Part shown: piece after piece, positions 22,973 to 33,105 of the stretch
How positions within the stretch are numbered: position 1 is the stretch's first letter
Layout: the number at the start of each line of letters is the position of its first letter
NCBI GenBank assembly: GCA_016936395.1
Contig: JAFGXY010000030.1
Location: forward strand, 1 to 56,247
Origin: Paracoccaceae bacterium
GTDB taxonomy: Bacteria > Pseudomonadota > Alphaproteobacteria > Rhodobacterales > Rhodobacteraceae
Direction: 5' to 3'
DNA: 56,247 bases
The notes under the pieces: generated by a model
Seen by the model: only the letters and a program-made list of their open reading frames with translations
Database searches by the model: none
Told to the model about the DNA's origin: nothing
Program-made: the position numbers and the translations under genes

Positions 22973-25900
22973 CTATTCTGCTGCGTCGCGCAACGGGCGC
23001 GGTGCAACTTTGGTGTCATCTGTCCACTGGATCAGCGGGTCCTTGACACCCCTTGCCGCACGGGTCAGAGCCAGATCGCGGGCCTGAGCGCTGTCTGCGC
23101 CATGCGCCAGTGCCGACAGCCGCGCCCAGCCCCGGTAAGCCCCGGTCCAGAACCAGACCCGCAGCGCCAGCAGGGCGGGCGTCAGCACCAGTGTCAGCAC
23201 GGTGGCGGTGCCAAGGCCGAACACCACCGCCGTGGCCAATTGCTTCCACCACAGCGCCGAAGGGCTGTCGATGGTATAGCCGCCACCGATGAAATCGACC
23301 GACAGGCCAAACATCATCGGCGAAAGGCCCGCCATGGTGGTGATGGTGGTCAACAGCACCGGGCGCAGGCGCTGCTCGGCCGTGCGGGCAATCGCCTCCA
23401 ACTTCGGCATGTAGCGGCTGAACTCCTGATAGGTATCGATCAGGATGATGTTGTTGTTCACCACGATGCCGGCCAAGGCCACGATCCCGGTGCCGGTCAT
23501 GATGATCGAGAAAGTCTGGCCCATGATCATCATGCCCCACAGCACGCCGACGGTGGACAGCACCACCGCCAAAAGCACCAGCACTGAATTGTAGACCGAG
23601 TTGAACTGCGCCAGCAGGATGATGAACATAAGCCCCAGCGCCCCGGCAAAGGCCTTGGTCAGAAACGCGCCCGACTCGGCCTGATCTTCCTGATCGCCGG
23701 TCCATTCCCACCGCACGCCTTCGGGCAGCGGGTTGGTGTTCAGCCATTGGGTCAGCGTCTCGATCCGTTCGGTCGCGGTGATCGGCACGCCATCGGCGCG
23801 GGTCAGCCCCTCGGCGACATCGGCCTTCACCTCATAGACCCGTGCCTCATCGACCCGGTCGATCCGTCCCAGCTTGGCCACTGGCTTGCGGGTGATGAAG
23901 TTCGAAAGCGGCACCAGCCCATCCGAGGTGCGCACCTTGAGACTGTCCAGCGTTGACAAGACCCGGTCATCCTCGGGCAGGCGGACGCGGATTTCGATTT
24001 CCTCGTCCGACGACGGCACCCGCATCGTGTCCAGCATCACCCCGCGGGTGACCAGTTGCACCATGACGCCCACCGTGGCGACATCGGCGCCAAAGCGCCC
24101 GGCGCGGGCGACATCGACACTGATTTCCCAGTCGATGCCGGGCAGCGGGCGGCTGTCGTCGATGTCCTTGATCCCCTCTGTCGCTTCCATCCGGGCGCGG
24201 ACCCTCTCGACCGCTTGCGCCATCGCGGTGAAATCTTCGCCAGACAGCCGCAGATGCAGCGGCTTGCCCGAGGCCGGACCTGATTCGCCCGCGAGAACCT
24301 CGATCCTTATGCCGGGCAGGGCGCGCAGTTTCGTGGTCAAGTCTTCGATGATGCGCTTGCCGCCAAGGGCAGGGTTGCCTGCGCGGTCTTCCCAAGGTGC
24401 CAGTTCAAGCTGGATCTGGCCGATGCTGTCCAAAGGTGCCCGCGCGCCGCCGGTATTGGCGTTCAGCCCCCCCGATCCGGCAAAGGAGAACGTCGATTTC
24501 ACCCCCGGCGTGCCCACCACCAGCGCCTCGGCCTGCCGCAGCAGCGCATCCTTTTCCGAAAGCGACAGGTTGCCGCGCGCCCGGACATAGACAATCGCCT
24601 GTTCGGGTTCGGTGGCGACAAAGAACTCGACCCCCTTGCCGTTCTTGGCATAGACCGAGAAGGTCAGGATCACAAAGCCCACCACGGCGGCAATGCTGAC
24701 CAGTGGCATGATCGGGTTGCCGGTCAGAAAGCGGATCACCCGGCCAAAACCGCTGCGGCGGTAGCCTGCGACGATCTTTTCGCGGCGTGGCGGCTTGGCC
24801 GCCTCCAGCGTGATCGACGCCGCAAGCCCGCCGAAGATCATCAGCACCACCCCCGGCAGCAGTCCGGTGATCCCGCCTGCACGGGGCGCAAGGGTCAGGA
24901 TCACGCCGCCAAACAGCACCACCAGGGCCGCCGCCACCAAAGCCAGACGCAGCCACAGCGGGCGCGGGCGCAACAGCGCGGCCACAGCCTCCAACTGGCG
25001 CGTCACGCGCCCCGCCACCCCGCCCATCACCGGCACATAGACCAAGGCCACCAAGAGCGACGCCGACAGCACGAAGATCAGCGTGACCGGCAGCATCCCC
25101 ATGAACTGCCCCGCCACACCGGGCCAGAACAGCATCGGCAGAAAGGCGCACAGCGTGGTCGCGGTCGAACTGATGATCGGCCAGAACATCCGTTTTGCCG
25201 CCTCGGTATAGGCAGCCATCGGGCCCGAGCCCTCCTGTATGCGGGTATCGGCATATTCGACCACCACGATGCCGCCATCGACCAGCATCCCCACCGCAAG
25301 GATCAACCCGAACATCACGATGTTGGACACCGAAATGCCCAGAACCGCAAACAGTGCGAAGGTCAGCAGGAACGTGGTCGGGATCGAAAACCCCACCAGA
25401 AGCGCCGAGCGGGTGCCAAGCGAGGCCAGCACCACAACCATCACCAGCGCAATCGCCGTCAGGACCGAGCCTTCCAACTGCCGCACCATGCCCTCGACGC
25501 TGTTCGACTGGTCCAGCGAGGCGGTGACAGTCACCGACTGGCGCAACGCCTCGGGCCATTTGGCCACCTCGTCGTCGACCGTGGCCTGCACCAGATCGGC
25601 GGTGTCGATCAGGTTAAAGCCTTTGCGCTTGACCACCTGAATCGCCACGGTGGGCTCTGCGTTGAAGCGCGCGGTGCCCGTCGGGTCTTCAAAGGTCAGG
25701 TTGATCTGCGCCAGATCGCCCAGCGTGATGGTGCGGTCGCCATTCACCTTGACCGGCAGCGCATAGACCTGTGCCGCCGCGGTAAAGCTGGACGGGATCT
25801 TGACGGCAAAGGCACCATTCGCGGTTTCCACCTCGCCCGCCGCGATCATCTGGTTGTTGCGGGTGACCACGGTGATCAACTCGGCAGCGGTGACGTTATA

Positions 25901-26482
25901 GGCCTCAAGCTTCAGCGGGTCGATCAGCACCTCAAGCATTTCATCGCGGTGACCGGCCAGTTCGGCCTTGAGCACCGGCTCCAGCGCGGCGATCCGGCTT
26001 TGCAGGTCTTTCGCCGCCCGCAGCAGCGTGCGTTCAGGCACGTCTCCTGCCAGCGAGATCACCAGAATGGGAAACTCGGAAAAGTTGATCTCGTTGATCG
26101 AATACTTGTCGGCCCCGGCGGGAAACTTGGCCTCGGCGGTGTTCATCCGGTCGCGCACATCGGCGAGCGTCTTGGTCTTGTCCCAGCCGAATTCAAACTC
26201 CAGCGCCACGCCGCCATAGTTTTCGACCGCGGTGCCCGAGATGGATTTCAGCCCGTCCAGACCGGACAATTCCTGCTCCATCACCTTGACCAGAAGGGTC
26301 TCGGAGTCGGCGGCGGAAATGCCAGGGAAGGGGACCGAGACAAACAGCGCCGGAATGTCGATGTCGGGCTCGCCCTCTTTTGGCAGGCTGACATAGGCCA
26401 GCACCCCGGCCGCGATCGACAAGAGGATGAACGCCACCACCATGCGGGCACGGGCGGCGGCCCAGTCGATCAGGCCGGTCAT
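22973..26482 (-). CDS. RND-family efflux permease, with hydrophobic insertion
   Basis: 1169-residue inner-membrane proton-driven pump of the AcrB/HAE1 type. The N-terminus (WAAARARMVVAFILLSIAAG) and the repeat architecture with large periplasmic loops are clear; the helix-4 acid pair occurs in GMLVDGGIVVVEYAD. The protein is about 120 residues longer than usual: near residues 485-575, between the two halves, there is an extra segment with two hydrophobic helices and a basic stretch. The start ATG overlaps the adaptor stop by four bases. No outer-membrane partner gene is adjacent. Confidence 0.92.
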   Translation of the reverse strand: MTGLIDWAAARARMVVAFILLSIAAGVLAYVSLPKEGEPDIDIPALFVSVPFPGISAADSETLLVKVMEQELSGLDGLKSISGTAVENYGGVALEFEFGWDKTKTLADVRDRMNTAEAKFPAGADKYSINEINFSEFPILVISLAGDVPERTLLRAAKDLQSRIAALEPVLKAELAGHRDEMLEVLIDPLKLEAYNVTAAELITVVTRNNQMIAAGEVETANGAFAVKIPSSFTAAAQVYALPVKVNGDRTITLGDLAQINLTFEDPTGTARFNAEPTVAIQVVKRKGFNLIDTADLVQATVDDEVAKWPEALRQSVTVTASLDQSNSVEGMVRQLEGSVLTAIALVMVVVLASLGTRSALLVGFSIPTTFLLTFALFAVLGISVSNIVMFGLILAVGMLVDGGIVVVEYADTRIQEGSGPMAAYTEAAKRMFWPIISSTATTLCAFLPMLFWPGVAGQFMGMLPVTLIFVLSASLLVALVYVPVMGGVAGRVTRQLEAVAALLRPRPLWLRLALVAAALVVLFGGVILTLAPRAGGITGLLPGVVLMIFGGLAASITLEAAKPPRREKIVAGYRRSGFGRVIRFLTGNPIMPLVSIAAVVGFVILTFSVYAKNGKGVEFFVATEPEQAIVYVRARGNLSLSEKDALLRQAEALVVGTPGVKSTFSFAGSGGLNANTGGARAPLDSIGQIQLELAPWEDRAGNPALGGKRIIEDLTTKLRALPGIRIEVLAGESGPASGKPLHLRLSGEDFTAMAQAVERVRARMEATEGIKDIDDSRPLPGIDWEISVDVARAGRFGADVATVGVMVQLVTRGVMLDTMRVPSSDEEIEIRVRLPEDDRVLSTLDSLKVRTSDGLVPLSNFITRKPVAKLGRIDRVDEARVYEVKADVAEGLTRADGVPITATERIETLTQWLNTNPLPEGVRWEWTGDQEDQAESGAFLTKAFAGALGLMFIILLAQFNSVYNSVLVLLAVVLSTVGVLWGMMIMGQTFSIIMTGTGIVALAGIVVNNNIILIDTYQEFSRYMPKLEAIARTAEQRLRPVLLTTITTMAGLSPMMFGLSVDFIGGGYTIDSPSALWWKQLATAVVFGLGTATVLTLVLTPALLALRVWFWTGAYRGWARLSALAHGADSAQARDLALTRAARGVKDPLIQWTDDTKVAPRPLRDAAE

Positions 26483-27624
26483 GGTTGCGCGCCTTGCAAG
26501 GTTACGGTGATCGGGCTGCCATCGGTGACATAATCCTGCCCCACCACGATCACCTGCACCGTGTCGGGCAGGCCGGTGACCCATATCCCCTGCGCGGTGT
26601 CACGCAGCACCTGCACTGGGGCAAATCGGGCGGTCTGGCCATCGGCCAGGCGCACGCCCAGACGGCCCGTGTCATCCAGCGTCAGGCTGGAGGCGGGCAG
26701 CAGATGCGCCCGCACGCCCTGGGCGCTGATCAGCATCTCGGCGGTCTGGCCGTCGCGGATGGCAAGGTCGGTGTTCGGCACCGTCACCTCGACCCGGAAG
26801 GTGCGCGTCATAGGATCGGCCGAGCGTGACAGGAAGGTCACCCGCCCCACCACCTCGCGCCCCGAAATCAGCCGCGCCCGGGCCATGGCCCCCACGCTGA
26901 TGCGGTCGACCTCGGCTTCGGGCACGAAACCCACCAGCTTGATCGGGTCAAGCTGGATGACGGTGGCGCAGGCGCTGCCCGGCTGCAACAGGCTGCCCAA
27001 TTCGGCGGTATCGCTTTCCAGCAGGCCTTCAAACGGCGCGGTCAGGGTCAGGCGGTCGATCTCGGTCCGGGCGGCGGCCACCGCGGCTTCGGCTGCCTGA
27101 ATGCCGGCGCGGGCCGCCTCTACCCCGGCGTCGGCGCTGATGCGGCGGGTTTGCGTGGCAAAGCCGCTTTCGCCCAGCCGTTTTGCGGCATCGGCCTCGA
27201 CCTGCGCCACGCGCAACTGCGCGCGGGCCTGGGCCAGACGGGCCTCGGCCTCGGATTGCTGCACCAGCCTTGTGCCGGGGTCCAGCGCGCACAGCACCTG
27301 ACCGGCCGTGACAAAGGCCCCCCGGCGCAAGGGAACCGAGCGCACCAGACCCGAGGTTTCCGAGCGCACCTCGACCTGACGCGCGGCTTCGGTGCGTCCG
27401 CGTGCAATCACGGCATCCTCGACGTCGGTGGCTTGTGACGGCATCACCACCACCGACATCGGCACCGGCACCTCGGGCTGGTCCGGGGCCCCGGCTGTGG
27501 TGGCGGTGGCGGTCGGATCGGGCGTATCGCCCGCGGCCCCGGCCATCAGGCGGTCCCTCTCGAACACAGCGACATAAAGCGTGGCTGCAACGGCAAGGGC
27601 GGTCAGGGGCGGCAGGATGCGCAT
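26479..27624 (-). CDS. RND efflux periplasmic adaptor (membrane fusion protein)
   Basis: 381 residues: signal/anchor helix at the N-terminus, a lipoyl-like half-motif (TSGLVRSVPLRRGAFVTAGQVLCALD) near 95-120, an Ala/Glu-rich coiled-coil hairpin near 120-195, then beta-barrel domains (GFVPEAEVDRISVGAMARA; VRLADGQTARFAPVQV). It joins the RND permease to an outer-membrane channel. The ATG at 27624 gives the best signal sequence. It overlaps the permease by four bases, so they form one operon; no regulator gene lies next to it. The 228-base upstream gap is shared with the divergent yfgM-like gene. Confidence 0.9.
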   Translation of the reverse strand: MRILPPLTALAVAATLYVAVFERDRLMAGAAGDTPDPTATATTAGAPDQPEVPVPMSVVVMPSQATDVEDAVIARGRTEAARQVEVRSETSGLVRSVPLRRGAFVTAGQVLCALDPGTRLVQQSEAEARLAQARAQLRVAQVEADAAKRLGESGFATQTRRISADAGVEAARAGIQAAEAAVAAARTEIDRLTLTAPFEGLLESDTAELGSLLQPGSACATVIQLDPIKLVGFVPEAEVDRISVGAMARARLISGREVVGRVTFLSRSADPMTRTFRVEVTVPNTDLAIRDGQTAEMLISAQGVRAHLLPASSLTLDDTGRLGVRLADGQTARFAPVQVLRDTAQGIWVTGLPDTVQVIVVGQDYVTDGSPITVTLQGAQP

Positions 27625-27852
27625 GGTGTGCCTTTCGCCCAATCGCGGGCCTTGTCAAACTTAGGGCCTGGCCGGGTTGGCCGCAAGATGAAGGGCGGCC
27701 ACAGGGGATGCGTCGCTTGGGGCCGGGGCTTGGCAAGCCCTTGTCCTTGCGTGTAAGACAATGCGCAAAGGCCGGGGGAGACGATATCCCTTGCCGAACT
27801 GACGTGACTGCCCGACTTTGCCAGCCCGCCCAAGCAAGAAAGCCCGTCTGAC

Positions 27853-28512
27853 GTGACCAACCCCGACAGTTTCATCAACGAAGTCACCGAAGAGGTACGC
27901 CGCGACCGGCTGTTTGCGCTGTTGCGCAAGTGGGGTTGGGTTCCGGTTCTGATCGTGCTGGGCGTTGTCGGCGGCACTGCCTATACCGAATGGGCCAAGG
28001 CGCAGGACCGCGCCCGTGCGCAGGCCTTTGGCGATGCGGTGCTGGATGCGCTGGATCTGGGCGCGCCCGAGGACCGCCGCGCCGCCCTGACTGCGGCGCC
28101 GGTGGATGGGCCGCAAAAGGCGGTTCTGGCGCTGCTTCTCGCCTCAGACCCGGTGCAGGACCGCGCCGCGTCGATCGACGCGCTGAAGGGGCTGGTGGCG
28201 GATACCACGCAACCGCAAAGCTATCGTGATCTGGCGGTGCTGCGTCTGGTCATTGTCTCGGGTGCCGATCTGCCGCTGTCCGATCGCCGCGCCATGCTGG
28301 ACCCGATTGCCGCACCGGGGCGGCCCTTCCGCCCGCTGGCACTGGAACAGATGGCCTATCTGCTGGTCGAAGACGGCAAGATCGACGAGGCGATCGTGGC
28401 GTTGCAGGCACTGACAACCGATCAGCAATCGCCTGCGGGCTTGCGCAGCCGCGCCGGACAGATGATTGTGGCACTTGGTGGCAAAGCCCCCGCGACGGGC
28501 GACGCCGGTTGA
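27853..28512 (+). CDS. YfgM-like TPR membrane protein
   Basis: 219 residues with one N-terminal membrane helix near 27-45 (WGWVPVLIVLGVVGGTAYTEW) and a C-terminal periplasmic TPR-like helical region. This matches the YfgM/TPR_21 family, which in E. coli works with the chaperone PpiD at the Sec translocon. The start is GTG at 27853; no in-frame ATG precedes the membrane helix. The order yfgM-bamB-der seen here is conserved in proteobacteria and is strong support. Confidence 0.82.
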   Translation: MTNPDSFINEVTEEVRRDRLFALLRKWGWVPVLIVLGVVGGTAYTEWAKAQDRARAQAFGDAVLDALDLGAPEDRRAALTAAPVDGPQKAVLALLLASDPVQDRAASIDALKGLVADTTQPQSYRDLAVLRLVIVSGADLPLSDRRAMLDPIAAPGRPFRPLALEQMAYLLVEDGKIDEAIVALQALTTDQQSPAGLRSRAGQMIVALGGKAPATGDAG

Positions 28513-28567
28513 ACAAAGCGGCCCCGGAAAAGACGGGGCCGAACAAGACGGGACGGGCAGGGGAGTG

Positions 28568-29923
28568 ATGCAGGTGCAAAAACAAACGCGATGCCATTGG
28601 ATGGTGGCAGCGGCTGCCGTCATGGCGCTGTCGGCCTGCGAACGTGAGCTGATCCTGCCGGGCGAGCGTTTTGCCGTGCGCACACCGCTGGAGGCCTCGG
28701 TGCAGGTTGAAGGCGAATCGCCCCCGGTCGCCCCGCCCGCGCGTCCGGCCAACCAAAGCGTGGCGATTTCGCTGCCCTCTGCCACGGCCAACGCCGAGTG
28801 GACGCATCGTGGCGGCTCGGCGCGGCATGCGTCACCGCACGGACAGTTGTCTGCCGCACCGCAACGGGTGTGGAGCGCAAATATCGGCGCCGGGTCCAGC
28901 CGCAAGAACCGCATCACCGCCTCGCCGGTGGTGGCCGAGGGCCGGATTGTCACGATGGACAGCCGGGCGCTGGTGGTGGCCACCGGCACCAACGGCGGCA
29001 CCCTGTGGCAGACCGATCTGAACGCCGGGTTTGACCGGGGCGGCGAGGTTTCGGGCGGTGGTCTTGCGCTTGGCAGCGGCATGGTGTTTGTCGCCACCGG
29101 TTACGGCGAGTTGGTGGCGCTGAGTGCCACCAACGGGGCTGTGGCATGGCGGCAGCGGCTGGCAAGCCCGGTTGCGGGTGCCCCGGCCTATGACGGCGGC
29201 ACGGTCTATGTGGCCACTCGCGACGGCGCCGGTTGGGCGGTGGATGCCAAGAACGGCAAGGTGCGCTGGACCATTGCGGGCACCACCGGGCTGGCCATGG
29301 CGGGGTCCGCAGCCCCGGCGGTGACTGATCGCAACGTGATCTTTCCATTCTCCAGCGGGCAGTTGGTGGCAGCACTGCGGCTGAACGGGGCCAAGGTTTA
29401 CGGTGCCCCCGTCACGGGTCAGCGCCCCGGTCGCGGCTATCAGGCCCTGACCGATGTCACCGGCGACCCGGTCATTGTGGGCAACACGCTTTATGCGGGC
29501 ACGGCGGCAGGGCGCACGACAGCGCTGGATGCCAGCAGCGGCACCCGGATCTGGACCGCTGTCGAAGGCGCGCTGAACCCGCCTTTGGTGGTGGGCGGCT
29601 CGGTGTTCGTGGTCAATGACGAGGCCCGCCTTGTGCGTCTGGACGCCGCCACCGGCGCGGTCATCTGGCAGGCCGAGATGCCGTATTTCGTCAAGGACAA
29701 GCCCAAGAAACAAAAGGCGATCACCGCGCATTTTGGCCCGGTTCTGGCCGGGGGCCGGGTGGCTGTGGTGTCGGGCGACGGTCTGTTGCGGCTGTTCAAC
29801 CCCACCGATGGCACCATGGTGGCCACGGCCGAAATCCCCGGCGGGGCGGCGGCGGCACCGGCGCTTGCAGGCGGTGCGCTGTATGTCGTGGGGGGCAACG
29901 GCCAACTTCACGCTTTCCGTTAG
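28568..29923 (+). CDS. bamB: Outer-membrane assembly lipoprotein BamB (PQQ-like propeller)
   Basis: 451 residues with a lipoprotein signal ending in MALSAC (lipidated Cys24). The mature part is a beta-propeller of PQQ-type repeats (for example GTRIWTAVEGALNPPLVVGGS and GAVIWQAEMPY), the fold of BamB, an accessory of the BAM complex that inserts outer-membrane proteins. It lies 55 bases after the yfgM-like gene and 51 before der, a conserved arrangement. Confidence 0.88.
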   Translation: MQVQKQTRCHWMVAAAAVMALSACERELILPGERFAVRTPLEASVQVEGESPPVAPPARPANQSVAISLPSATANAEWTHRGGSARHASPHGQLSAAPQRVWSANIGAGSSRKNRITASPVVAEGRIVTMDSRALVVATGTNGGTLWQTDLNAGFDRGGEVSGGGLALGSGMVFVATGYGELVALSATNGAVAWRQRLASPVAGAPAYDGGTVYVATRDGAGWAVDAKNGKVRWTIAGTTGLAMAGSAAPAVTDRNVIFPFSSGQLVAALRLNGAKVYGAPVTGQRPGRGYQALTDVTGDPVIVGNTLYAGTAAGRTTALDASSGTRIWTAVEGALNPPLVVGGSVFVVNDEARLVRLDAATGAVIWQAEMPYFVKDKPKKQKAITAHFGPVLAGGRVAVVSGDGLLRLFNPTDGTMVATAEIPGGAAAAPALAGGALYVVGGNGQLHAFR

Positions 29924-29974
29924 GGCCAAAGCCCTGTAAGGGGAACGGCTTGAATGATACCGGACCCGTAAGAC

Positions 29975-31435
29975 ATGAGCTTTACCCTCGCCATTGTGGG
30001 CCGCCCGAATGTGGGCAAATCCACGCTTTTCAACCGCCTTGTCGGGCGCAAGCTGGCTTTGGTCGATGACCAGCCGGGTGTGACGCGCGACTTGCGCGAG
30101 GGCGATGCCAAGCTGTTTGATTTGCGCTTTACCGTGATCGACACCGCCGGGCTGGAAGAAGTCACCGACGACTCCTTGCAAGGCCGGATGCGGCGGCTGA
30201 CCGAACGCGCAGTGGATATGGCCGATGTCTGCCTGTTCCTGATCGACGGTCGCGCCGGGGTGAACCCCAGCGATGAGGTGTTTGCCGAGATCCTGCGCAA
30301 GAAAGGCGCGCGGGTGATCCTGGGCGTCAACAAGGCCGAAGGCCGCGCGGGCGAAGAGGGTGCGCTGGAGGCCTGGTCGCTGGGTCTGGGCGAGCCGTTG
30401 CGCATCTCGGCTGAACATGGTGAGGGGATGGACGATTTGTATCGCCTTCTCAAGCCTTTGGAGGGCGAGTTTGCCGAACGCGAGCAGGAAAACACACCGC
30501 TGACCGATGTCGATATCCCGGAAGAGGATGCCGACGTAGAGGCCGATGAGCTCGCGCATCGTCCCACGGTGAAAAAGCCGTTGCAGATTGCCGTGATCGG
30601 ACGGCCCAATGCCGGAAAATCGACGTTGATCAACAAGATCATCGGCGAAGACCGACTGCTGACCGGGCCCGAGGCCGGTATCACCCGCGATGCAATTTCG
30701 GTGCGCGCCGACTGGCTGGGCACGCCGATCCGGATTTTTGATACCGCTGGCATGAGGAAACGCGCGAAAGTCGTTGAAAAGCTGGAAAAACTTTCAGTGT
30801 CCGACGGGCTGCGCGCGGTGCGATTTGCCGAAGTGGTGGTTGTGCTTCTGGATGTCGAGATTCCGTTTGAATCCCAAGACTTGCGGATTGCAGATTATGC
30901 AGAATCCGAAGGCCGAGCTGTGGTGGTTGCGGTCAACAAATGGGATCTGGAAGACGACAAGCAAGACAAGCTGGCCGAGTTGAAGGAAATGTTCGACCGG
31001 TTGCTGCCGCAACTGCGCGGCGCGCCGCTGGTCACGGTGTCGGCCAAGACCGGGCGGGGGCTGGACCGCCTGCATGACGCCATCCGCCGCGCGCATGACG
31101 TGTGGAACAAGCGCATCACCACCAACCGGCTGAATTCATGGCTGGGGGCCATGACCGAGGCGCACCCGCCACCGGCACCGGGCGGCCACCGGATCAAGCT
31201 GCGCTATATCACCCAAGCCAAGACCCGTCCGCCGGGTTTTGTGATCAAATGCTCGCGCCCCGATGAATTGCCGGAAAGCTATAAACGCTATCTGGTCAAT
31301 GGCTTGCGCGAACATTTTGAGATGCCGGGCACGCCGATCCGGCTGTTTTTCCGGTCTCAGGCCAACGACAACCCGTTTCGGGAACGCAAATTCCATACGC
31401 CCAGCCGTCTGCGCAAGCACATGGACAAGAAATAA
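29975..31435 (+). CDS. der: Ribosome-assembly GTPase Der (EngA)
   Basis: 486 residues with two tandem GTPase domains, unique to Der, needed for 50S ribosome maturation. The first G1 loop GRPNVGKS is near 9-16 and the second, GRPNAGKS, is at 209-216; DTAGL and DTAGM are the G3 motifs and NKAE and NKWD the G4 motifs. A KH-like domain follows ([19 protein letters not shown]). Between the G domains is an acidic linker ([13 protein letters not shown]). Confidence 0.97.
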   Translation: MSFTLAIVGRPNVGKSTLFNRLVGRKLALVDDQPGVTRDLREGDAKLFDLRFTVIDTAGLEEVTDDSLQGRMRRLTERAVDMADVCLFLIDGRAGVNPSDEVFAEILRKKGARVILGVNKAEGRAGEEGALEAWSLGLGEPLRISAEHGEGMDDLYRLLKPLEGEFAEREQENTPLTDVDIPEEDADVEADELAHRPTVKKPLQIAVIGRPNAGKSTLINKIIGEDRLLTGPEAGITRDAISVRADWLGTPIRIFDTAGMRKRAKVVEKLEKLSVSDGLRAVRFAEVVVVLLDVEIPFESQDLRIADYAESEGRAVVVAVNKWDLEDDKQDKLAELKEMFDRLLPQLRGAPLVTVSAKTGRGLDRLHDAIRRAHDVWNKRITTNRLNSWLGAMTEAHPPPAPGGHRIKLRYITQAKTRPPGFVIKCSRPDELPESYKRYLVNGLREHFEMPGTPIRLFFRSQANDNPFRERKFHTPSRLRKHMDKK

Positions 31436-31540
31436 GCAAATCCCGTCACGGGGTTTTCATCATCCGCGCCCCATGCTAGGCACGCGCCGCAAATCACGCG
31501 GGCAAGGCAGGGGCCTTGACCCTTTACAGGAGACGCCGAT

Positions 31541-31963
31541 ATGGCCACCGAACGCACGCTTTCCATCATCAAACCTGATGCTACCCGCCGCAATCTGACC
31601 GGCAAGATCATTGCCAAGTTCGAAGAGGCCGGGTTGCGGGTGGTGGCGTCCAAGCGCATCCACTTGACCAAGGCACAGGCCGGTGCGTTCTATGCCGAGC
31701 ACAGCGAGCGCGGCTTTTACGGCGAATTGTGCGATTTCATGGCATCCGAACCGGTGGTGGTGCAGGTTCTGGAAGGCGAGGGCGCCATTGCCAAGAACCG
31801 CGAAGTGATGGGTGCGACCGATCCGGCCGCCGCTGCCGATGGCACCATCCGCAAGGAATTTGCGCTGTCCAAGGGTGAAAACTCGGTGCACGGCTCGGAC
31901 AGCGCCGAGTCGGCTGCGCGCGAAATCGCGTTCTACTTCTCGGGCCTTGAACTGGTTGGCTGA
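31541..31963 (+). CDS. ndk: Nucleoside diphosphate kinase
   Basis: Transfers the gamma-phosphate of ATP to nucleoside diphosphates via a phospho-histidine. The 140-residue protein has the catalytic His117 in ENSVHGSDS and the N-terminal [10 protein letters not shown] segment. A CAGGAG ribosome site lies upstream of the ATG. It stands 105 bases after der on the same strand. Confidence 0.97.
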   Translation: MATERTLSIIKPDATRRNLTGKIIAKFEEAGLRVVASKRIHLTKAQAGAFYAEHSERGFYGELCDFMASEPVVVQVLEGEGAIAKNREVMGATDPAAAADGTIRKEFALSKGENSVHGSDSAESAAREIAFYFSGLELVG

Positions 31964-31987
31964 ACCAGCCGGGCTTGGCCAGACAGG

Positions 31988-32326
31988 CTAGGGCTTTTCG
32001 ATCACGCCAAAGAATTGAAGGGCTGCTTCCAGATCGGAGCGGCCCTTTTCCTTTGTGCCCTGATGCACCGCCTTGATGGCATCAAACCGCGCCCGCAGGG
32101 CGGCTTTTTCACCGCCCTTGCAATCGTTCCACGGCCGGCCTTGCAGGCCCATGACCAGAACGTAGTAGCCAATGAAATGCGGCGGGGTGCCCGCCAGAAG
32201 CAGGCGGCGATAGGCCTCATCCGCGCCCAGATCGCGAACCTGTTGTGCGCAGTGGATGCCTGCCTTGGCAAAGGCCGCTTCGGAGGCCGGGCCAAGGTTG
32301 GGAATCGATGAAATCGGATCGGACAT
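31988..32326 (-). CDS. TfoX C-terminal-domain protein
   Basis: 112 residues matching the C-terminal domain of TfoX/Sxy (SSIPNLGPASEAAFAKAGIHCAQQVRDLG, a helix-hairpin-helix-like segment; GRPWNDCKGGEKAALRARFDAI later). Full-length Sxy is a competence co-activator of CRP; proteins with only this domain are common and uncharacterised. The ATG at 32326 is chosen from the family N-terminus. The 177 bases upstream hold no gene I can support. Confidence 0.75.
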   Translation of the reverse strand: MSDPISSIPNLGPASEAAFAKAGIHCAQQVRDLGADEAYRRLLLAGTPPHFIGYYVLVMGLQGRPWNDCKGGEKAALRARFDAIKAVHQGTKEKGRSDLEAALQFFGVIEKP

Positions 32327-32503
32327 GGGCCCCCTTCCAGACGGAAACAGGGCCAGCGTGACCGCTGACCCCGTTTCAATCAAGCCTTGTTGCGGGCTGG
32401 TGCGCCCGGCGAACGTCGCAAACCCGGTGCGGGAACTGGCCCGGCACAGATCAGGCTGCGCAGATGCAGCCACCCATCCCGACCGGGGGACGTGCCGCAG
32501 GTG

Positions 32504-32629
32504 TCAGATTGCTGCCCAATCCTTGAACACCGGCACGCCGCCTTGCTGTTGTGGCGCAGGCTTGCTGCCGCCTTGTTGCTGTTGCTGCCCGCCATCCTTG
32601 GGTGTGGCGGTTTGTTTCTGGGTCATCAT
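32504..32629 (-). CDS. Small Gln/Pro-rich hypothetical protein
   Basis: About 41 residues (MMTQKQTATPKDGG, a run of five Gln, then QGGVPVFKDWAAI). GGAG lies about four bases before the ATG pair at 32629/32626. Composition is low-complexity, with a tidier C-terminus. The function is unknown and it may be a chance frame, but the ribosome site favours a real small gene. Confidence 0.35.
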   Translation of the reverse strand: MMTQKQTATPKDGGQQQQQGGSKPAPQQQGGVPVFKDWAAI

Positions 32630-32804
32630 ATGCTCCATCTGACCTGTTGCGTTCTTGTCACCCAACCTTGGCACGACCGGTGGCCGGTGCAAGGCTAAAA
32701 GATGACAATTTCATGAAGCATTACGAGGCTTGTGGAAGAGCAGCAACAGGTGACGCGATCACAGATGGATGATCTGCCCGGAAACCGGGCGGAATCGGCC
32801 AAAG

Positions 32805-32999
32805 TCAGCCGATGACACGGGCGGGAAAACCCACCCCCTCAAGCGCATACAGCACTCGGGCCGGATCATCGCTGCCTTCGACCGTGACCTGACCCTTCGC
32901 CAGATCGACCACGACCTGTGTTGCCAGCGGTGCAAGGGCCGCCTCGACCGAGGCTTTGCAATGGCCGCAGGTCATGTCGGGAACGCTGAGCACGATCAT
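32805..32999 (-). CDS. copZ: CopZ-type heavy-metal-associated protein
   Basis: 64 residues forming a single HMA fold: MTCGHCKASV with the metal-binding Cys11 and Cys14, then the usual beta-alpha pattern (VVVDLAKGQVTVEG). Such copper chaperones deliver Cu(I) to CopA. GGAGA precedes the ATG. It is divergent from copA, 106 bases apart, sharing a CueR-type intergenic region. Confidence 0.88.
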   Translation of the reverse strand: MIVLSVPDMTCGHCKASVEAALAPLATQVVVDLAKGQVTVEGSDDPARVLYALEGVGFPARVIG

Positions 33000-33054
33000 G
33001 GGCAGTCTCCTTTTGACGTGAGGAAAGTTGATCACGGGCCAGAGGTCAAGGGCA

Positions 33055-33085
33055 TTGACCTTCACAGGCCTCGCAGGTTTAGTCA
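33055..33085 (+). promoter_or_regulatory. CueR-type copA promoter
   Basis: TTGACC (33055-33060) and TAGTCA (33080-33085) are 19 bases apart, the long spacer typical of MerR-family activators. Within it is a 21-base dyad (33058-33078), ACCTTCA-N7-CGCAGGT, close to the CueR consensus ACCTTCC-N7-GGAAGGT (11 of 14 arm bases match). The layout closely parallels the E. coli copA promoter. No cueR gene is in the window. Confidence 0.7.
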
Positions 33086-33105
33086 CGGCCCGAATGGAAG
33101 ATCGC

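Noticed and set aside
31436..31480. CCCG/CGGG hairpin followed by TTTT after der
   Set aside because: Only a four-base stem; too weak to call a terminator.
32327..32503. Possible structured RNA upstream of the TfoX-domain gene
   Set aside because: Checked for signal recognition particle RNA, RNase P RNA and tRNA hallmarks; none present.
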